From Arthrobacter sp. (lineage in GTDB: Bacteria > Actinomycetota > Actinomycetes > Actinomycetales > Micrococcaceae), in NCBI GenBank assembly GCA_029257465.1, contig JARIBG010000005.1:1-48049 (forward strand): 48,049 nt of DNA, in the 5' to 3' direction. The position numbers and the translations under genes are program-made. The notes beneath the pieces are model-generated. The model made no database searches, was not told where the DNA came from, and saw only the letters and a program-made list of their open reading frames with translations. Positions 6,964 to 15,436 of this stretch are shown piece by piece; within the stretch, counting starts at the first letter, position 1; each line of letters starts with the position of its first letter.

Positions 6964-8769
6964 CTAGTCCTCGGACGTGCCCGCGGGCTTCGCGACGACC
7001 TCGCCGTTGCGCCGGCGCGTTCGGCTGCGGCGCGGGCGGTCAGCGGACGATGTTCCGCCGTCGGCTCCCGAGCGGCGACGCCGGCCCTGGGTGTCCGGCG
7101 CGGCAGCATCAGCCGTCCCGGCCGAGGTTCCCGCCGTGCGACCTGCATCGGAGGTGTCCGGCGCGTCCGCCGGGGCAGCCGACGTATCGGCGGAGCGGTT
7201 GCCGCGCCCGCGGGAACCACGGGTTCCCTCACCGCCCTGGCCATTGCGTGCCGAGCCGCGACCACCCGATCCGCGACCACCCGATCCGCGACCCGCGGAG
7301 CGGTCCTGGCCGGAGCCCTGGGTCCCGCCGCGCTTGCCGGTCTCACCGAGATCCTCGAGCGTTTCCGCGTTGATGCCGGCGAGCTTGCGCTCCTTGCGGG
7401 GCAGGCGTCCCTTGGTGCCCTCGGGGATGTCCAGATCCGTGAAGAGATGCGGTGAGGACGAGTACGTCTCGACGGGCTCGGGCGTGTCAAGGCCGAGGGC
7501 CTTGTTGATCAGCCCCCAGCGAGGCACGTCGTCCCAGTCCACGAATGTGACGGCGGTCCCCTTCTTGCCGGCGCGCCCGGTGCGACCCACGCGGTGCAGA
7601 TACGCCTTCTCGTCCTCGGGGCACTGGTAGTTGATGACGTGCGTGATGTCCTCGACATCGATGCCGCGCGCCGCCACCTCGGTGGCGACGAGGACGTCGA
7701 TCTTGTCCCCGCGGAACGCGCGCAGCGCCTGCTCGCGGGCGCCCTGCCCGAGATCGCCGTGGATGGCACCGGCTGCGAAACCGCGGTCGATCAGTTCCTC
7801 GGACAGCTTCGCCGCGGTGCGCTTGGTCTTGCAGAAGATGATCGTGCGGCCGCGGTTCCGCGCCTGCAGGATGCGGGCCACCACCTCCGCCTTGTCCAGG
7901 TTGTGTGCCCGGTAGATGACCTGGCGGATGTCCTTCTTGGTGATGCCCTCGTCCTCGGGATCCGCGGCGCGGATGTGCGTGGGCTGGGTCATGTAGCGGC
8001 GGGCCATCGCGATGACGGGGCCGGGCATGGTCGCCGAGAAGAGCAGTGTCTGGCGGACCGGCGGCGTCGCGGCGATCAGCGTCTCGACGTCGGGCAAAAA
8101 GCCGAGGTCCAGCATCTCGTCGGCCTCGTCCAGCACCACGGTCTTGACGTTCTTGAGCACGAGCAGCTTCTGCCGGTACAGGTCGATCAGGCGACCGGGG
8201 GTGCCGACGACGATCTCGACGCCCTGCTTGATGGCCTCGATCTGCGGCTCGTAGGCCCGGCCACCGTAGATGGTGACGATGCGCGCGTTGCGCTTCTTGG
8301 CCGCCGTCGTCAGATCATTGGCGACCTGCACGGCGAGCTCGCGCGTGGGGACCACGACGAGGGCCTGCGGAGCGCCGGGGACGGGCAGCTTCTCGTAGCC
8401 GGCGTCGTCGGGCCCCACGACACGCTGGATCGCCGGGATGCCGAAGCCGAGCGTCTTGCCCGTGCCGGTCTTGGCTTGGCCGATGATGTCGTGCCCACCG
8501 AGGGCGATCGACAGGGTCATGGCCTGGATGGGGAAGGGGTGCGTGATGCCGGCGTCGGCGAGGGACTCGACGATGTCGGGGCGGACGTTGAAATCCGCGA
8601 ACGTCTCCGCGACGGCGGCGTGGGGCTCCTCGGTGGTGACGAGGGTTTCCTCGACGTCGATGGCGTCCTGGGAGTTGTCGGCGACCAGATGGGCGCCGGT
8701 CACCGGCGCCGGGTCTGCCGTCAGATCAGCAGTCGTGGTCATGGTCGTGTCAGATTCTGTGTTGTTCAC
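6964..8769 (-). CDS. DEAD-box ATP-dependent RNA helicase
   Basis: A 601-residue helicase with a complete core: Q motif region (FADFNVRPDIVESL, then PFPIQAMTL), motif I AKTGTGKT, Ia PTRELAVQ, GG, TPGRLID, II DEAD, III SAT, and VI HRVGRTGRAG. It unwinds RNA duplexes and probably acts in RNA decay, ribosome assembly or cold adaptation. The last ~120 residues are basic and Gly/Arg/Ser-rich (RGSGGRGSGGRG), a likely RNA-binding tail; a 15-bp unit is duplicated there. The GTG at 8769 gives MNNTESDTTMTTTADL; an ATG at 8742 is an alternative, and neither has a clear ribosome binding site. In gene order it resembles the RhlE-type helicase of the conserved actinobacterial block. Confidence 0.93.
   Translation of the reverse strand: MNNTESDTTMTTTADLTADPAPVTGAHLVADNSQDAIDVEETLVTTEEPHAAVAETFADFNVRPDIVESLADAGITHPFPIQAMTLSIALGGHDIIGQAKTGTGKTLGFGIPAIQRVVGPDDAGYEKLPVPGAPQALVVVPTRELAVQVANDLTTAAKKRNARIVTIYGGRAYEPQIEAIKQGVEIVVGTPGRLIDLYRQKLLVLKNVKTVVLDEADEMLDLGFLPDVETLIAATPPVRQTLLFSATMPGPVIAMARRYMTQPTHIRAADPEDEGITKKDIRQVIYRAHNLDKAEVVARILQARNRGRTIIFCKTKRTAAKLSEELIDRGFAAGAIHGDLGQGAREQALRAFRGDKIDVLVATEVAARGIDVEDITHVINYQCPEDEKAYLHRVGRTGRAGKKGTAVTFVDWDDVPRWGLINKALGLDTPEPVETYSSSPHLFTDLDIPEGTKGRLPRKERKLAGINAETLEDLGETGKRGGTQGSGQDRSAGRGSGGRGSGGRGSARNGQGGEGTRGSRGRGNRSADTSAAPADAPDTSDAGRTAGTSAGTADAAAPDTQGRRRRSGADGGTSSADRPRRSRTRRRNGEVVAKPAGTSED
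7256..7285. repeat. 15-bp direct duplication in the helicase tail
   Basis: Two exact adjacent copies of ccgcgaccacccgat, with a partial third copy, encode the GSGGR repeats of the helicase's Gly/Arg-rich C-terminus. Confidence 0.85.
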
Positions 8770-9036
8770 GTTCTACCGTTCATATCAGGCCGCGCGGCCG
8801 CGAAGGCTCGACGCCCTGGGCGAGTATTCGACCTGGGCGGAGCGTATCGACGGGCGCGGGGCGTCCAGTGGAAGCCGATCGCGGGCTTGCAACTGCGTGC
8901 GGGCTGCGAAGGGTGACCTGCGCCTGCGGGACTACTCGGGATCGAGGAGGTACTGCGGGTTATCGAAGACGTGATAACGACCGGGCATCCATTACTATGC
9001 GTTGAACTCTACCCTGCCCACCCCTGCCCTGTGGCA
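8770..9036. other. 267-bp intergenic region upstream of the DEAD-box helicase
   Basis: No gene is supported here. The region lies between two minus-strand genes, the RNB ribonuclease and the helicase. It holds an inverted repeat GTTATC-8 nt-GATAAC (8959-8978), a possible operator or RNA hairpin. If transcription starts near this repeat the helicase mRNA would have a leader of roughly 200 nt, as seen for some cold-induced helicases; that is inference. No convincing Shine-Dalgarno site precedes the helicase start. Confidence 0.45.
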
Positions 9037-10572
9037 TCACGATGCCGTGTCATCGCGGCCCATGCGCTCCGGGAGGGACGCATCACACGGCTTGACCTCG
9101 AAGCGCAGGCGCCGGCGGCCGATGTCCGCTTCCAGCAGGATCACCGTGACCCGCTCGCCTGCCGCGAGCTCCCCGTAGCAGGTCGCCTCGAGGGACAGCT
9201 CCGTCACCTGGACGGTCCCGGACAGACGCGGTGCCTGTCTGCCGGGGGCATCGTCGACGGCGGGCGGGGAACCCTGCAGGACGACGGCGGAGAACGCCTC
9301 ACCGATCCGGTGTTCCAGCAGGGCCGCCTGCACGGCGTCCATGGCACCGGAGTCCAGCCGGGACGCGGTGTGCGCGGAGGACGTCATGACCGCCTTCAGG
9401 TCCGGGAGTGCGCGGCGCACCCAACCGGGCACGTCCTCACCGGCGCACAGGGCCGCGCAGATCACGAGCACGAAGCGGTCGACGAGGCGCCGGAGGGGCG
9501 CGGTGGTGTGCGCGTAGGGCGCGGCGATCGCCGACTGCACGACGTCGTCGGGCACCTGACCGTCGAATGCCGTGTAGCCCGCGCCGCGGAAGAGTGTGGC
9601 GGCAGCGTGCATGAGTGCGAGCTGCTGGGGATCGGTGACGTCCAGGGAGCGCAGGAAGGCTCCGTAGGGCATGTCCTTGCGCCAGGGATGATCGAGCGCC
9701 TCGGACTGCCGCCGGAACTTCCGGAGGGCGCCGTCGTCGGGCGCGGGCAGGGTGCGGAGGATACCGACACGGCCGTCGATCATGATGCGAGCCGCTGCCA
9801 TGCCCGTCATCAGCGAGAGCTGGGCGTTCCAGTCCTCGCAGGGCAGCGCCGGCTCGGTGCGGATGCGATAGGCCCCGCCGTCGCGGGTGATCTCCTGGCG
9901 CGGCAGGGTCAGCCCGGCCCCGCCGCGCTCGAGCTCCAGGGCGATGCGCGCCCTGCCGATCTCCTCGAGCAGGAGGAACTGTTGCTCCGCCGTGTCGTGG
10001 TCGAGGGCCTCCTGCACCTGGGCATAGGTCAACCGGCGGCGGCTCCTGATGGTGGCCCGGCGGACCGAGACGGACCGGACGGCGGCGGACGCGTCGAGCT
10101 GGAAGTGCCACACGAACGCCGGGCGGTCCTGCCCGGGAAGCAGACTCGCCGCCGACTCGGCGATGATGTCGGGGTGCAGGGGGATCCGGCCGTCCGGCGC
10201 GTACAGGGTCTGACCGCGGAGCCGCGCTTCGGCGTCGACGGCGCCCTCCGGGCGGACGAAGCCCGGTACGTCGGCGATGGCGTACCAGACCTCGAAGCCA
10301 CCGTCGTCGAGCCCCGGCCCGGAGGAAGAGCTGCGGCGCGCGAGATGGACGGCCTGATCGAGATCAGCCGAGCCGGGCGGGTCGATGGTGAGGAACGGCA
10401 ACTCCCGCAGATCCTCGGCCGGCAGGTCATGCGCAGCCACGGAGGCTGCGGCTTCCCGCAGAACCGCATCGGGGAAGTCCTCGTGGAGCTCGAGTTCCGT
10501 ACGCAGCGCCGCCAGCGAACGGGCGAGGCGCTGCTGGGAATCCTGGTCGGGATGCGGCTGCTTCGCTGGCAC
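9037..10572 (-). CDS. RNB-domain ribonuclease (RNase II/R family)
   Basis: A 511-residue 3'-5' exoribonuclease-type protein. The RNB catalytic domain spans roughly residues 80-400 and carries the acidic metal-binding stretch TIDPPGSADLDQAVHLARR, then LHPDIIAESAASLLPGQDRP and the later TAPLRRLVDRFV. A short C-terminal beta-rich region (RVTVILLEADIGRRRLRFEV) is S1-like. N-terminal cold-shock domains of full-length RNase R are absent, as in the short actinobacterial RNB proteins. I chose the GTG at 10572 because TACCCT lies 7 nt upstream, a leaderless promoter; in-frame starts at 10596 and 10638 fall within the promoter and the 11-bp repeats. The gene is divergent from the ferritin-like protein gene. 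Confidence 0.9.
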   Translation of the reverse strand: MPAKQPHPDQDSQQRLARSLAALRTELELHEDFPDAVLREAAASVAAHDLPAEDLRELPFLTIDPPGSADLDQAVHLARRSSSSGPGLDDGGFEVWYAIADVPGFVRPEGAVDAEARLRGQTLYAPDGRIPLHPDIIAESAASLLPGQDRPAFVWHFQLDASAAVRSVSVRRATIRSRRRLTYAQVQEALDHDTAEQQFLLLEEIGRARIALELERGGAGLTLPRQEITRDGGAYRIRTEPALPCEDWNAQLSLMTGMAAARIMIDGRVGILRTLPAPDDGALRKFRRQSEALDHPWRKDMPYGAFLRSLDVTDPQQLALMHAAATLFRGAGYTAFDGQVPDDVVQSAIAAPYAHTTAPLRRLVDRFVLVICAALCAGEDVPGWVRRALPDLKAVMTSSAHTASRLDSGAMDAVQAALLEHRIGEAFSAVVLQGSPPAVDDAPGRQAPRLSGTVQVTELSLEATCYGELAAGERVTVILLEADIGRRRLRFEVKPCDASLPERMGRDDTAS

Positions 10573-10579
10573 AGGACCG

Positions 10580-10585
10580 AGGGTA
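10580..10585 (-). promoter_or_regulatory. -10 element of the RNB ribonuclease gene, leaderless
   Basis: Minus-strand TACCCT lies 7 nt before the GTG at 10572. The expected -35 region falls inside the 11-bp tandem repeats at 10596-10637. Confidence 0.55.
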
Positions 10586-10595
10586 ACGCTCGGCA

Positions 10596-10637
10596 CGGAC
10601 AGCGCACGGACAGCGCACGGAGCGCTCGGACAGCGCA
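10596..10637. repeat. 11-bp tandem repeat (cggacagcgca) in a divergent promoter region
   Basis: Exact copies lie at 10596-10606, 10607-10617 and 10627-10637, with a shortened degenerate copy (cggagcgct) at 10618-10626. The array covers the predicted -35 region of the RNB ribonuclease promoter. Confidence 0.85.
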
Positions 10638-10702
10638 CGGCCGGAGAACGCCGGGCGGAAGTGTGCTCGCATGGGTGCTGAGAAGCAGGTGCGCCGATTG
10701 CG

Positions 10703-10708
10703 TACTCT
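10703..10708 (+). promoter_or_regulatory. -10 element of the ferritin-like protein gene, leaderless
   Basis: TACTCT lies 7 nt before the ATG at 10716, and no Shine-Dalgarno sequence is present. Confidence 0.6.
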
Positions 10709-10715
10709 TAGCAGC

Positions 10716-11465
10716 ATGATCAACGGCTCCAGCAACAGCGTCGCCCCTCCCGCCTCCGCGCCGACGAGTGCGGCGCCGTCGGACCCCGTACCAGGCGCCG
10801 GCGCTGATGCTTTCGAGAACCCCCGCTATGTGCGCTTCGTCGCGGATCTGCTCGGCGCGATCGCCTACGCGGAGCTGTCCGGTTTCGAGCGCCTGTCCTC
10901 GGATGCCCGCTTCTCACCGAGCCTCGCGGACCGGGCGAGTCTCGGCAGACTCGCCGTGCAGGAGTTCGAGCACTTCGAGCTCGTGGGACGTTTCCTCGAT
11001 GGGCTCGGCATCACGGTGGAGGACGCCATGACGCCGTTCTGCGGCTCCATCGATGCGTTCCACGAACGCACCAGGCCGGGCGACTGGTACGAGTCGCTCA
11101 TGAAGGCATACGTCGTCGACGCGTTCTCCAGGGACTTCTACCGCTCGCTGGCCGGCAACCTGGATAGCAGGACCCGCGAGCTGATCGCCGCGATCGATTC
11201 GGGCGACGCCGCCGAACACCTCCAGCGCCGGCTGAAGGAAGCCCTCTCCGACGATCCCCGGCTCGCGTCGCGCTGCGCGCTCTGGGGGCGCCGGCTCGTG
11301 GGCGAGGCCCTGACCCAGGCGCAGCGCGTGGGCATCGAGCGGGAGAATCTCGCGGGCCTGCTCCTCACCGGCGAGGCCGCCTACACGACGCCGACCGGGG
11401 CGTTCTTCTCCGAACTGACCCGGAATCATTCACGACGCATGAGCGCTCTCGGCCTGACGGCGTAG
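10716..11465 (+). CDS. Ferritin-like fold protein (MiaE-like)
   Basis: A 249-residue helical protein. After a ~35-residue Ala/Pro/Ser-rich leader, the body (ENPRYVRFVADLLGAIAYAE, then GRLAVQEFEHFELVGRFLDG) has the spaced Glu/His residues expected of a ferritin-like four-helix bundle; the actinobacterial family is usually described as ferritin-like fold or tRNA hydroxylase (MiaE)-like. Whether a di-iron site is complete and what it oxidises cannot be determined here. The ATG at 10716 is preferred to the in-frame start at 10671 because a leaderless -10 immediately precedes it. It sits in the conserved block between the helicase and DUF3107/TetR/MoeZ. Confidence 0.85.
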   Translation: MINGSSNSVAPPASAPTSAAPSDPVPGAGADAFENPRYVRFVADLLGAIAYAELSGFERLSSDARFSPSLADRASLGRLAVQEFEHFELVGRFLDGLGITVEDAMTPFCGSIDAFHERTRPGDWYESLMKAYVVDAFSRDFYRSLAGNLDSRTRELIAAIDSGDAAEHLQRRLKEALSDDPRLASRCALWGRRLVGEALTQAQRVGIERENLAGLLLTGEAAYTTPTGAFFSELTRNHSRRMSALGLTA

Positions 11466-11478
11466 GGCCCGCACAGAA

Positions 11479-11520
11479 CGAAGACCCGCACCCGACCGGG
11501 AGGTCGACTGCGGGTCTTCG
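11479..11520. terminator. Terminator between convergent genes
   Basis: A perfect 12-bp stem (cgaagacccgca, 11479-11490, with tgcgggtcttcg, 11509-11520) and an 18-nt loop sit between the ferritin-like gene (+) and DUF3107 (-). It probably serves both. Confidence 0.75.
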
Positions 11521-11539
11521 CGGTCAAGCGATCAAAAGG

Positions 11540-11764
11540 TCAGAGTGCGCCGAAGCCCACGCGACGGGTCTCCTCCGCGCCGATCTCGACGTATCCGAGG
11601 GCTGATGTCGGGACGATCACCTGGCGACCCTTGGAGTCGGTGAGGTGGAGGTCCCCGCCGTCGCCCCTGGCCTTGGCGACCTGCTCGGCGATGGCGTCGG
11701 CGCTCTCGGTGGAATCGATGACGATCTCGCGATTGATGTTCTGGATACCGATCTTGATCTCCAC
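11540..11764 (-). CDS. DUF3107 family protein
   Basis: A 74-residue protein (MEIKIGIQNINREIVIDS at the N-terminus, ending ETRRVGFGAL), a clear DUF3107 member like the small TB9.4 protein of mycobacteria. The function is unknown. The GTG start at 11764 is preceded by a perfect AGGAGG at 8 nt (11773-11778), one of the few strong Shine-Dalgarno sites in the window. It lies 47 nt downstream of the TetR gene on the same strand and is probably co-transcribed with it; this pairing is conserved in actinobacteria. Confidence 0.93.
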   Translation of the reverse strand: MEIKIGIQNINREIVIDSTESADAIAEQVAKARGDGGDLHLTDSKGRQVIVPTSALGYVEIGAEETRRVGFGAL

Positions 11765-11811
11765 GGCGCGTGCCTCCTGTGTAGTGTGCCTGTTGCTCTC
11801 TGGAACCTACT

Positions 11812-12429
11812 CTAGATCTCCTTGGGGAAGCGGCTGATTCCGCGCCAAGCTAAACGGGAGATGAGCTCCGCGGCGGCATCGATGTCGAGGCTGCCGTCGG
11901 TCTCGAGCCAGTAGCGGGCGCTGATCTGGGCCATCCCGGCCAGGCCCCTGCCCAGCAGGGTCGCCTCGACCAGCGGAAGCTGGGTGTCGTCGGCGATGAC
12001 CTCGGCGATCGCGCTCGCGAAGTGGGCGTTGAACGCCTCCAGGCGGCTGCTGACATCGGGTTCGTTGCTGATGTCCGACTCGAACACGAGTCGGTGCGCC
12101 TGGCTGCCCTGGGCGATGAACTGGAAGTACGCACGCATGGTGGCGTGCACCCGCAGATCGTTGTCGTCGGTGGAGCGCAGCGCCTCGATCAACAGCAGGG
12201 TCAGCTCCGCCAGATGGCTGTCCAGCAGCGCGAGGTAGAGGTCGCGCTTGCCGGGGAAGTGCTGGTAGAGCACTGGCTTGCTGACCCGTGCGGCATCCGC
12301 GATGTCGTCCATCGCTGCACCGTGGTAGCCCTGACCCACGAAGACCTCCTGTGCTGCAGCCAGGAGCTGACGACGGCGCTCGTCGCGCGGGAGCCGCACG
12401 GCCCGTCCGGTGGTCGGTTCTGCACTCAC
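11812..12429 (-). CDS. TetR/AcrR family transcriptional regulator
   Basis: A 205-residue regulator. The N-terminal helix-turn-helix domain reads RRRQLLAAAQEVFVGQGYHG, then MDDIADAARVSKPVLYQHF, a canonical TetR DNA-binding domain; the C-terminal ~140 residues form the ligand/dimer domain. The frame is open from a GTG at 12477, but the GTG at 12429 (VSAEPTTGRAVRLPRDE) has a TGAGGA Shine-Dalgarno at ~9 nt, and a TAAACT -10 lies upstream inside the longer reading. It is divergent from moeZ (103 nt apart) and upstream of DUF3107, so regulation of either is possible. The ligand is unknown. Confidence 0.9.
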   Translation of the reverse strand: MSAEPTTGRAVRLPRDERRRQLLAAAQEVFVGQGYHGAAMDDIADAARVSKPVLYQHFPGKRDLYLALLDSHLAELTLLLIEALRSTDDNDLRVHATMRAYFQFIAQGSQAHRLVFESDISNEPDVSSRLEAFNAHFASAIAEVIADDTQLPLVEATLLGRGLAGMAQISARYWLETDGSLDIDAAAELISRLAWRGISRFPKEI

Positions 12430-12520
12430 GTAGGGAATCCTCAGGTTCTGCGGTGGGGTGAGGACCAGTTTACCCACCGGGTGCCCGGGTGCCCGGTGGC
12501 CCGGTCGCGCGGATGCGCCC

Positions 12521-12526
12521 TACCCT
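12521..12526 (+). promoter_or_regulatory. -10 element of moeZ, leaderless
   Basis: TACCCT lies 5 nt before the ATG at 12532. The region between it and the TetR start is short enough for the regulator to act on it. Confidence 0.5.
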
Positions 12527-12531
12527 TGGGT

Positions 12532-13770
12532 ATGACTGCTTTCCGGACCGAGCCGCCGGCTCCCGCCGTCGCGCCTGCCTCCTCCGGCCTGCCACCGCTG
12601 GTGGAGCCGCTCGGTACCCTGACGCAGGTGGAGGTACAGCGCTACTCCCGCCACCTGATCATCCCGGGCTTCGGTATGGAGGCGCAGTTGCGCCTCAAAC
12701 GGGCTCGCGTGCTCGTGATCGGTGCGGGCGGACTCGGCTCGCCGACCCTGCTCTATCTGGCAGCGGCGGGCGTGGGCACCCTCGGCATCGTGGACGACGA
12801 CGAGGTGGAGCTCTCCAACCTGCAGCGCCAGGTGATCCACGGGATGTCCGATCTCGGCCGCTCGAAGGCGGAGTCCGCGCGCCTGAGCATCGAGGAGGTG
12901 AATCCGCTCGTCGAGGTGGTGCTCCACGAGGAGCGGCTGGAGCGCTCGAACGCCCTCGAACTCTTCTCCGGCTACGACCTCGTCATCGACGGGACCGACA
13001 ACTTCGCCACCCGCTACCTCGTCAACGATGCAGCTGCGATGCTGGGTAAGCCCTACGTGTGGGGTTCCATTCTGCGCTTCGAGGGCCAGGTCAGCGTCTT
13101 CTGGCAGGACCACGGACCGACCTACCGGGATCTGTTCCCGCAGGCGCCACCGCCGGGCTCCGTGCCGTCCTGCGCCGAGGGCGGTGTGCTGGGCGTCCTG
13201 TGCGCGCAGATCGGCTCCGTGATGGTCAACGAGGCGATCAAGCTCATCACGGGTGTGGGAACCACGCTGCTCGGTAGGGTGCTGGTCTTCGACGCGCTCG
13301 GGATGACCTGGCGGGAGTTGCGGGTGCGGGCCGATACGACGGCGCCGCGGATCACCGAGCTCGTCGACTACGAGCAGTTCTGCGGTCTGCCCGCAACCGA
13401 CACCGGCACGGCTATGGGCAGGGACGCATCGGCTGCTCCGGTTCCGCTCGTGTCCGTCGACGAGCTGGCGGAGCTCCTGGCCGCGCGGTCCCAGGGTGGG
13501 GCGGACTTCGACCTGATCGATGTGCGCAGTCCCGAGGAGCACGCGATCGTGAGCATCGACGGTGCGGTCCTGATACCGAAGAATCTGATTCTGGACGGCG
13601 ATGCTGCGCTCGATCCCGCCCGGATCACGTACGTGCACTGCAAATCGGGGGTGCGCTCGGCCGACGTCGTCGGCTTCCTCCGGAAGCAGGGGTTCGGGGA
13701 CGTCCACTCGGTGGACGGCGGCATCACCGCGTGGGTGCAGCGGATCGAACCCGACAAGCCGACGTACTAG
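12532..13770 (+). CDS. moeZ: Adenylyltransferase/sulfurtransferase MoeZ (ThiF plus rhodanese)
   Basis: A 412-residue E1-like enzyme that adenylates and thiolates the C-terminus of ubiquitin-like sulfur carriers (MoaD, ThiS, CysO type) for molybdopterin, thiamin or cysteine synthesis. The ThiF domain (~35-280) holds the nucleotide loop VLVIGAGGLGSPTLLYLAAA and DGTDNFATRYLVND. The C-terminal rhodanese domain (~310-410) has DLIDVRSPEEH and the active Cys in VHCKSGVRS. The zinc cysteines of E. coli MoeB are absent (YRDLFP and EQFCGLPA where CxxC pairs would be), as in mycobacterial MoeZ. The ATG at 12532 follows a leaderless -10. It is convergent with hemA. Confidence 0.93.
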   Translation: MTAFRTEPPAPAVAPASSGLPPLVEPLGTLTQVEVQRYSRHLIIPGFGMEAQLRLKRARVLVIGAGGLGSPTLLYLAAAGVGTLGIVDDDEVELSNLQRQVIHGMSDLGRSKAESARLSIEEVNPLVEVVLHEERLERSNALELFSGYDLVIDGTDNFATRYLVNDAAAMLGKPYVWGSILRFEGQVSVFWQDHGPTYRDLFPQAPPPGSVPSCAEGGVLGVLCAQIGSVMVNEAIKLITGVGTTLLGRVLVFDALGMTWRELRVRADTTAPRITELVDYEQFCGLPATDTGTAMGRDASAAPVPLVSVDELAELLAARSQGGADFDLIDVRSPEEHAIVSIDGAVLIPKNLILDGDAALDPARITYVHCKSGVRSADVVGFLRKQGFGDVHSVDGGITAWVQRIEPDKPTY

Positions 13771-13786
13771 CCGGATCCGTCCCGCG

Positions 13787-13836
13787 GTCGGATTCTCTCC
13801 GACGTTCGGCTGACGCGCTCCCGTCCCGGCGGAGCG
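13787..13836. terminator. Weak hairpins between moeZ and hemA
   Basis: Two short stems, GTCGGA/TCCGAC (13787-13803) and CGCTCC/GGAGCG (13816-13836), lie between the convergent stops. They are plausible but short termination signals, with no T tract. Confidence 0.35.
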
Positions 13837-13839
13837 GGG

Positions 13840-15243
13840 TCAGGCCTCGCGGGCCGGGCGCAGCGGATCGGCCGGGCACACGCCGTCGGGCGCCGACAGC
13901 CTACCTGCGTCGCCCGTCGGTTCCGCTTCCGGGAACACAGCAGTCTGCTGGGCGCTCTCGGGTGATGCGGCGGTCCGTGGTCCGGTCGGCTGGGCGACGT
14001 CGATGCCGTACAGGGCTTCGAGAGCGGCCTCGTAGTCCTGCTGGCGGCCCTCGGCAGCGAGCTCGCGTGCCCGCACCGTCGGCACGTGCAGGAGCTGGCG
14101 CACCATGCGGCGCAGCGCGAACTCGACCTCTTCCGCAGCGGCCGTGCAGCCGTGCTGGGCCCTGACGCGTTCCATCTCCGAGTCGAGAACGGACTGCGTG
14201 TGCCGACGCAGAGCGACGATCGAGGCATTCATGGCGCGTGCGCTCTGCTGTTCCTCGAAGGCGCGGGCCGCTTCCCGGACGAGGTCGCTCGCCTGCACCA
14301 GGGAATCGGCCTGCTCGTCGGGAGCAGCTGCGCGGACCGACTCGAGCGTGATGAGCTCGACGTCGTCGAGCAGTCCCACGGCCGGGTCGAAGTCATGGCT
14401 CAGGGCCAGGTCGATCACGAGCAGCGGGGAGGTGCTGCCGACGCGCACACGCTCGATGTCAGCGGCGTCGATGCGGGCGTCGCTGCCGCTGCACCCGATG
14501 ACGACGTCGGCCTGTCCCAGCGCGCCGGCCAGGCCCGCGGCGGAGACGGCGGTGCCGCCACGCGATGCGACGAAGGCCTCGGCCCGGCCCGAGGAGGAGA
14601 ACACGGAGATGTCGGTGCAGCCCCTGTCCTTCAGGGCCGCGACGGTTGCACCGGCGTACGCGCCCGTCCCGAAGAGGACCACCGATTTCCGGGACCAGTC
14701 CGCGTCGGCGGAGATGTCGGTGCCGAGCTCGAGGGCCACCGACACGATCGAGCGTCCGCGGGACCCGAGGGCGGTCTGCGCCCCGACGTCCTTGGCGGTC
14801 TTCGAGGCCGCCTGGAACAGGCGCACCAGGGAGCCGCTGGCCGCACCGGAGCCCTGCGCCTCGATGAGGGCCCGGCGCACCTGCCCCGCGATCTCCCGCT
14901 CGCCGATCACGGCGGAGTCGAGGCCGGCGCCGACGGCGAAGAGGTGCTCGGCCACGTCCTGCCCGGTGTGGGTCCGGAAGGACGAGGAGACTGACTGCTC
15001 GGAGATGCCGGAGTACTCACTGATGGTCGAGATGATCGTCGAGCGGGCGGCTTCGACGTCGTCGACGGACGGCGCCTCGGCATAGATCTCGAAGCGGTTG
15101 CACGTGGACAGGACGACGGCGCCGGCAACGGACCTGTCGTCGGCGAGCACCACAGAGGGGACCTGGGGCGCTCCGACGCTGAGTCGGGCCACGGTTTCCA
15201 GGTCTACATCCGAGTGAGTCGCTACGAGCGAAAGAAGTACCAC
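13840..15243 (-). CDS. hemA: Glutamyl-tRNA reductase
   Basis: A 467-residue enzyme for the first committed step of tetrapyrrole synthesis, reducing glutamyl-tRNA(Glu) to glutamate-1-semialdehyde with NADPH. The N-terminal catalytic domain contains [11 protein letters not shown] with the nucleophilic Cys at about residue 48. The NADPH-binding domain follows ([20 protein letters not shown]), then the helical dimerisation domain ([20 protein letters not shown]). The last ~60 residues are a low-complexity Ala/Pro/Thr tail. I placed the start at the GTG at 15243, since the upstream in-frame extension lies in the promoter; TATGCT is 9 nt upstream. It is divergent from hemE and forms the pathway entry with hemL at the far end of the cluster. 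Confidence 0.95.
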   Translation of the reverse strand: MVLLSLVATHSDVDLETVARLSVGAPQVPSVVLADDRSVAGAVVLSTCNRFEIYAEAPSVDDVEAARSTIISTISEYSGISEQSVSSSFRTHTGQDVAEHLFAVGAGLDSAVIGEREIAGQVRRALIEAQGSGAASGSLVRLFQAASKTAKDVGAQTALGSRGRSIVSVALELGTDISADADWSRKSVVLFGTGAYAGATVAALKDRGCTDISVFSSSGRAEAFVASRGGTAVSAAGLAGALGQADVVIGCSGSDARIDAADIERVRVGSTSPLLVIDLALSHDFDPAVGLLDDVELITLESVRAAAPDEQADSLVQASDLVREAARAFEEQQSARAMNASIVALRRHTQSVLDSEMERVRAQHGCTAAAEEVEFALRRMVRQLLHVPTVRARELAAEGRQQDYEAALEALYGIDVAQPTGPRTAASPESAQQTAVFPEAEPTGDAGRLSAPDGVCPADPLRPAREA

Positions 15244-15436
15244 AGTGATTTCAGCATACCGAGGTCCGGTCCCATTCCCTGAATAGGATCGCCTTACCCG
15301 GGAGGGTGTTCCGCGCCGTTCCGCGAGACCCGTCGTCCCGGAAGCGGAGTGATGTTGCGCACGGGGAGCGGCGCCGGGTGGCCGGGGCGTCTGCACCGGT
15401 TAACGCTCCGTGGGGATCTTCGGCAGAATCGAGCGT
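15244..15436. promoter_or_regulatory. Divergent hemA/hemE promoter region
   Basis: Minus strand: TATGCT at 15258-15253, 9 nt before the hemA GTG. Plus strand: TTAACG (15400-15405), an 18-nt spacer and CAGAAT (15424-15429), 7 nt before the hemE ATG at 15437, a leaderless arrangement. These are the only evident start sites for the two arms of the heme cluster apart from that upstream of chdC. No recognised iron-box consensus was identified here. Confidence 0.55.

Noticed and set aside
7594-8916. 440-codon plus-strand frame opposite the DEAD-box helicase
   Set aside because: The helicase on the minus strand carries all its motifs; the plus-strand frame has none.
8971-10719. 582-codon plus-strand frame opposite the RNB ribonuclease
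   Set aside because: Its sequence is a GC-driven antisense translation; RNB motifs lie on the minus strand.
12430-12477. TetR start at 12477
   Set aside because: The extra residues cover a TAAACT promoter hexamer; the GTG at 12429 has a Shine-Dalgarno site.
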